Source: Tethya wilhelma
Lineage: Eukaryota; Porifera; Demospongiae; Tethyida; Tethyidae
NCBI GenBank assembly: GCA_964030475.1
Contig: CAXIPT010000001.1
Span: forward strand, 4,152,849 to 4,216,848
Direction: 5' to 3'
Length of the DNA stretch: 64,000 nucleotides
Shown here: positions 57,438 to 64,000 of the stretch, in pieces
How the letters are laid out: every line of letters begins with the position of its first letter
Position numbering within the stretch: the first letter of the stretch is position 1
Position numbers and translations under genes: made by a program
Notes under the pieces: generated by a model
The model's database searches: none
Told to the model about the DNA's origin: nothing
What the model saw: the letters and a program-made list of their open reading frames with translations, nothing else

Positions 57438-59306
57438 TTATTGTTCAGAGTTGTTAGCTTCTTTCTCTAAAGGATGTTCAGCAACAGCATCTGGAAGAGT
57501 CTCACCACACTTGCCTTGAAAGTGGTACCTACAAATGAAATAATCAAGATGAATAGTGAAACTTGCAGTGTTGCTACAGTGAGCTGTCCAGAAACAAAAC
57601 ACTACAAGTGCTTCTATTCTGGTAGTCAGGTTACATTGACTTTTTGTGGCACAAATCCCACAATGAAAATTGTTTGCTGTTTTAGAGTTATTAATTATAA
57701 CTTTATTATTACATACAACACAAGTGCTAAACCTGATACTTTTGTCATTACATAACTAACTCACTTCAAAGCTCCAGTGACTGGTGTTGATTCAAGGTTG
57801 AACTCGGCAACAGGTACACCTCTCATTGCTAACATGGGAGCAAATCCTGCTGCAGGATAGACCACCGATGATGTGCCAACCTGTTTCACAACAAAACACC
57901 ATGCTAAAATTTTTCCCAAAATTTGGAATTACATAAATGAATACTCTCACAAATTTCCATAGTTAATATGTATGTTTGTGTGGGAGAGAGCCTGGCATGG
58001 AATGAGGCTATCCCTATACTCTAAGGGCATTGTCTCACCAGCAGGCAGAGGTCACAGGTCTCTAGTGCTCTGTCTACATCATCCAGCACTCTTGGGTCAA
58101 GAGACTCTCCAAACCAAACCACATGTGGTCGCACAAGGCTGTTGCACTGCTTACAACTAGAATACCAATAGTACTTGCTAAAGGTGATGATGGAAATTTT
58201 AATAACAGTAACTACCTTGGTAAATCGGAAATCGGTATTTTAGCATCTTGTGCATCTGGGTCAGGAGCTCTGAAGAAAGGGTATTTATACTTTCTCACTT
58301 GCTGCAACTGTCTATGTACATACAGCTATTACTTTAATTTCAGTAACTGTTGTACATACCCTTTATCTTTAAGTGCAGCACATATTGGACTGTCATAGTT
58401 TTCTTCAATAGCTCCACATTTTGTACACCTTGTTTTGAACAAGGTACCTGCAAAACAAACAAAAGGGAAAAAGTGTATCAATCACCCAAATATTGTGATG
58501 GGCAAACCACTACACACACCATGCAATTCGAGTATAGTCTTTGAGCCAGCTCTCTTATGAAGCTCATCAATATTCTGAGTAATGACAGTGACTGTTCTTC
58601 CTTGAGGTTTCAACCTCTCCTCCAGCTCAGCAATAGCCTTATGTGCCGCATTTGGTAACTTTATAAGCAGAGATAGCAACAGTTTGTTAGTATTGTGATG
58701 TGGGGGACAATATTACATGTAAACTAAAATTTTTAACACTTTTGTCCAACTATGATCACAGGAGGTAAGACACGAGTGTTGCCTTTACTGAGCAGGCAAG
58801 TCCGTTAATTGAATTCCAATCATGTGACCATAATACTTCACAATGAGAGTTGATCACATACACCTGCTTGCCAGCTCAGCAAAGGCACACCCCATGTCAT
58901 ACCTCCTCTGGCCCAACATGCTTCTAATACCTTAGAGTTCATGACCTCTCTACGATAGCTGTAGAATTCCCACACTAGAGATGGGTTTGCCGCAAATGAC
59001 TGTGGTGTGGCAAGCTGCTGAGCCTGATAAGTCCGCCAATACCCACCTTCACCTCTATAGGGGAACAGAGACAGAGGGAAAACAGTATGGAAGTCTATAT
59101 TTTCTTGATACCTACCTAAAAGTAGGAACCCCACTCTCTGCACTGATTCCAGCTCCTGATAAGACCACTATGTTCTTGGCCTTGGAGAATACCTCACGAA
59201 ACGCCTTCATATCTGAAGAAGGACCTTCACCAGATGCTGCCAGCAAGCCAAGGAGAGGGTTTGCCATTTGTATGGGGTCTGACCTCTTACCCGACATGAG
59301 CCACAC
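57438..59306 (-). CDS. SIRT5: SIRT5-like NAD-dependent protein deacylase
   Basis: Eight exons on the minus strand: 59116-59306, 58931-59054, 58520-58658, 58360-58447, 58216-58269, 58039-58156, 57765-57880 and 57438-57528; 306 residues, close to human SIRT5 (310). The NAD site is [15 protein letters not shown], the active-site strand is [10 protein letters not shown], and the catalytic His is in ELHG. Zinc cysteines are TRCTKC and CKQC. The class III signature YxxR (YSYRR, human Tyr102/Arg105), which selects succinyl, malonyl and glutaryl lysine, is kept. The enzyme removes acidic acyl groups from lysines, mainly in mitochondria. The first 32 residues before MKAFREVF could be a targeting peptide. 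A diverged paralogue follows upstream (59438-60818). Confidence 0.92.
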
Positions 59307-59437
59307 CCCTTACCCTCAAAAATATATTGACGACCATTCTGAAAACATTCATGACAGCAGTGGGACATATACAACAATCAGCAGCTGAGCAGCAAATTAA
59401 TAGCACAAAAAAGTAATCTTTTGTTGAGAGAAGTCAG

Positions 59438-60818
59438 TTAAGGTTCTGATGGGTGTTTGGCAATAGCTTCCGGAAGGGTTTCTGTACACTTTCCTTGAAA
59501 TGAATATCTAGAGTATATAGACAAAGCAAGACAGTTTACAACACACAGATACATAATCATCCTCAAAACCATATGTAAATTTACATACCTAAATATTCCA
59601 GTGTAAGGTGTTGGAGAAACATTGAACTCTGCACCAACAATCCCTCTGGAGTTAAGAAGGCGTCCATAGGAAGCAGCTGGATACATCTTAGAGGATGTAC
59701 CAACCTATATACAGTGAAAATAATGCATGTATAGATGAAAAGATGAAAGAGCTTTCATCAGTAAACAACTATCACTGCTGTACCTGAATGAATAGATCAC
59801 ACTGCTTAAGAGCTGCATCAATGGCGTACAACACATCCGTGTCATGACTCTCACCCGTCCACACCACGTTTGGTCTCAGAGGACCACCACACTCTACGCA
59901 GCTGCCAGATATAATGAGAGATGGTGAGATAAGGTAGGTTACCACACAGGGCATATTTTGAAGGATCATCCTCAAAATACAAACCATAAATTTTGCCATG
60001 AAGTACTATGGCTATAACAGATAACACAATCCACAAATCATATGCTGTTTCCCTTGGAGAAAAAAAAAACAACAAATTATCCCAAAATTACCTCTTGAGG
60101 TTGGCAGGAATAGATACGTCATTATCTTCCTGTACATGACCACACTTGGTACATCTCGTTTTATACAATGAACCTAAGATAATAAGACCAGGAGTACTTG
60201 AACAGTGTCAACAATGCGGCATCAGTGCAAAATAAGGGCAGAAAACTCACCGTTAATTTCGAGTACACTTTCTGAGCCTGCTTTGGTGTGTAGGCCGTCT
60301 GTGTTCAGTGTAACTATTGTGACATTTCTCTTCTGGGGGTGCAATCTGTGTTGGAGGTCTGCAATAGCATCGTGTGCAGCGTTGGGTTCCTATTCAAGGA
60401 AGAACGGAATGAATATCCCAAGCAGTTAGAGTATGCTACATGACATACTATACTGTAGGTGACTTCTCGTAGATGGTTGTAATACTTCCAGACAAGAGAG
60501 GGATTTTTGAGAAATGTCTCTGGAGAGGTTAGCTTCCGCACTTGATGTGTGTTCCAAAATTCACTACACAAATATCATGAAATTGGCAGCTGATGAGCAA
60601 ATTTTAAACTGTGGCACCATCATGATCATAAATCACAGCTTTTCATCAATAAATTATGTGTATTTAGATATTTGTACATTGGCAGGCATTATTTTAGAGT
60701 ATACTTACCCATATGTAGGGACTCCACTTGCTGCACTTACTCCAGCACCTGAGAGTACCACAATATTACGGGCCTTCGCAAAAACCTCACGAAATGCCTT
60801 CATTTTGAGGGTCAACAT
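59438..60818 (-). CDS. SIRT5-family paralogue with replaced catalytic residues (predicted pseudoenzyme)
   Basis: Seven exons: 60709-60818, 60449-60563, 60251-60389, 60092-60173, 59784-59901, 59589-59704 and 59438-59507; 249 residues with all splice sites and phases intact. The fold is kept: GAGVSAASGVPTYG, zinc cysteines TRCTKC and CVEC, LRPNVVWTGE and GTSSKMYPAA. But the catalytic His (human His158, ELHG) is Asn (EING), TQNID is TLNTD (Gln140 to Leu), the cofactor-loop FRGxGG is shortened with loss of the Arg, and Arg105 is Leu (YNHLRE). It lacks the extra loop exon of its neighbour. The frame is open and exon lengths match, so it is not an obvious pseudogene; a non-catalytic NAD- or protein-binding role is inferred. 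It starts 215 bp from CHMP4 on the other strand. Confidence 0.85.
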
Positions 60819-61032
60819 TGTTCTAATTATTCGCCGATCGCCCCTAAAATTATATTTTGAATGACGTCGACGTGCATCAGTTCGCGTGCTAAAAATAGAA
60901 TTTAATTGATCATGTGAACGTGATGCTGCCAAATTGTCATGTGACCAACACAATCGAGCAAAAGTCTCAAATTCATCAGGGGGTGTACATAAATATTGAT
61001 TTTCTCAAAGAAAGAACTCTCTCTTTGTCGCA
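60819..61032. promoter_or_regulatory. Bidirectional promoter between sirtuin paralogue (-) and CHMP4 (+)
   Basis: 214 bp separate the two divergent start codons, so both promoters must lie here or in the first exons. A CG-containing patch occurs at about 60825-60890. No TATA box is evident. Confidence 0.5.
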
Positions 61033-62715
<1,683 letters not shown>

Positions 62716-63427
62716 GTTTTAAAGCACCATTACATCATGTATTTCGTACATAGTGTGTTGTATGCATAGTATACCGTACAGTATTAATTATACAGAAATG
62801 ATAAATAATTATTTGAACCCATTTCATTAATGAACATTGTTACACTCTGTTGATGTAGTATTATTATTAATCATTCTATTAATGTTACTGGTGTAATATA
62901 TAATTCAGCAGCAAATTAACTGTAGTTATACAGCACTAGTATAATATAGCAATGTTGTTTTAGTTAACCCTCCAAACCCTTAGTTATTGATTAGTTTCTT
63001 AACTTCAAGAAAAATTTTAATTAGTTTTAGTTTAGTTAACTAAATGTAAAAAAGGCCTAACTATAAGTGTTCTGGTTTAGTTAACTAACTAAAATTAGGT
63101 GTTTTGGGCATTTTAAAATTTAGTTTAGTTATTATTTTGACCAAATCTTTGTGATTTAGTTTTAGACGTAGTCTAAGACTAAAGGGTTTTTAGCTTAGTT
63201 TTAGTTAACTAAAACAACAGTGGGTATGCATCAGTGTGTGCCACTATTATACATGTAGTTTGACAATCTTTTAAAAACCAGTAATTATATAATTTGGTTC
63301 TGTCATTAAATAATATCATTGATCAACACAAAATTTATTAATAATTATATCCAAACATTTAATATTAATTAATAGTTGTGCAATCAAACAAAAATAAAGC
63401 TAGGTTCACAATGTAATAAGAAAGCAA
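62716..63427. other. Intergenic, AT-rich
   Basis: Lies between the 3' ends of two convergent genes. It contains the TTAGTT-rich patch listed separately. No gene seen. Confidence 0.6.
62960..63215. repeat. TTTAGTT/AACTAAA-rich low-complexity patch
   Basis: Many copies of TTAGTT, TTTAGTTTTAG and the palindrome TTAGTTAACTAA occur on both strands in about 250 bp. The patch begins with TTTTAGTTAACCC and ends with 'TAGTTTTAGTTAACTAAAAC', so it is internally foldable. Confidence 0.7.
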
Positions 63428-63658
63428 CTATTCAATAGTGATATAGCTTGTTCTCTGCCAGCGCTGAACGTGATAATTACTACTCTCCCCCCTAGCTACA
63501 AGAACACGTAGAGTGTTTAAGTTATAGACACCAGGACGACCAAAGTTTGCAAACACAGTCAAAGTTCTTGTTGAGTTGGTATCGAGCAGAACATGACGTC
63601 TACAGGTTCCTCCACTCCAATAGAAGGAAGGCTCTTGGTGAGGCTGCTGTCTTGAGCT

Positions 63659-63702
<44 letters not shown>

Positions 63703-63858
63703 AGGCGATTCATTCACTTTCATGGCTGCTCTTCAATAAAGTAGGTAAAACTATCAATCATATTTTTTTTTCCTAATCAACTATTTTTGCATACCCAAAG
63801 CTTACCTTTTAGCTTCATGGTGACCACTATCCTTAGGTTGAAGTAACTCCACCATGGC
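63428..63858 (-). CDS. C-terminal exons of a minus-strand gene, TRAPPC8-like
   Basis: Two exons: 63806-63858 and 63428-63656 (stop TAG at 63428-63430), joined in phase 2. The end of the protein reads SFYWSGGTCRRHVLL, then 'FANFGRPGVYNLNTLRVLVA', and finishes YITIE. The 'GVYNL.T.RV' pattern near the end resembles the C-terminus of the TRAPP subunit TRAPPC8 as I remember it. That match is short, so the assignment is tentative. The rest of the gene lies beyond 64000; a GT donor at about 63990 may mark the previous exon. The acceptor of the last exon uses the CT repeat as its pyrimidine tract. Confidence 0.45.
63661..63701. repeat. (GA)n microsatellite
   Basis: About 41 bp of perfect GA (CT on the minus strand), immediately before the CCCAG acceptor of the minus-strand last exon. 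Confidence 0.95.
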
Positions 63859-64000
63859 CTGCAGTGAGTAGCATTGACAGATCAAACAATACAAACACCC
63901 ATTGATTTTTCCTTGTGTCAAAGCAGCAAGGAGAAAGAAGTGTATTAAAAAGACCTAAAGGAGTCTAGCTGCTCAATCAACTACAAATGTACCTTAACTT

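Overview
The window reads as nuclear DNA of an early-branching animal, most likely a demosponge of the Amphimedon type. That organism call is inference. Genes are cut by many short GT-AG introns, intergenic DNA is AT-rich, and clear animal genes (RPGRIP1L, HELLS, SIRT5, CHMP4) sit beside very large arrays of Ig-like domains, CAP-domain proteins and Rab-like GTPases of sponge style. There are no bacterial operons, rRNA, tRNA or CRISPR arrays that I could see.

Layout. (1) 1-4783: the 3' part of an RPGRIP1L-like ciliary gene (+) and the 5' part of a HELLS-like chromatin remodeller (-) run into each other at a single N (1710), where both are cut off. A GC-rich bidirectional promoter follows, then a Rab-like GTPase whose second exon has three frame changes. 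(2) 5182-9185: a CAP-domain gene whose last exon encodes a long Ser/Thr/Pro mucin stalk, one membrane span and a Tyr-containing tail. (3) 9812-24116: a secreted protein of about 3,650 residues, built from one N-terminal domain, six copies of a five-domain Ig-like supermodule (called A-B-C-D-E here) and a unique C-terminal domain. Almost every exon is one domain with phase 1-1 borders. (4) 24758-37841: a degenerate copy of the CAP-mucin gene and a second copy of the Ig gene, truncated in the fifth supermodule; this is a segmental duplication (8587-21272 versus 26147-37807). A Mutator-like MITE sits in the second copy with its empty site in the first. (5) 37808-55416: a cluster of CAP genes and CAP fragments that share a signal peptide and CAP core but end in different ways: GPI-type hydrophobic tail, acidic tail, or Thr-rich stalk plus a strongly cationic tail. 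It includes a 583-bp identical repeat pair and a 486-bp perfect tandem duplication. (6) 56416-64000: an intact Rab-like GTPase, two tandem SIRT5-family genes on the minus strand (one normal, one with its active-site residues replaced), CHMP4/Snf7, and the last exons of a minus-strand gene resembling TRAPPC8.

The centre of interest is 5-55 kb: two families of secreted or surface proteins, CAP proteins with interchangeable C-terminal anchors and giant Ig-like arrays, expanding side by side by recent duplication. The two Ig copies differ by clustered substitutions and in-frame indels in loops. A role in recognition or immunity is a reasonable hypothesis but is not shown by the sequence. Exon borders below were placed by eye from splice consensus, reading-frame phase and comparison among paralogues.
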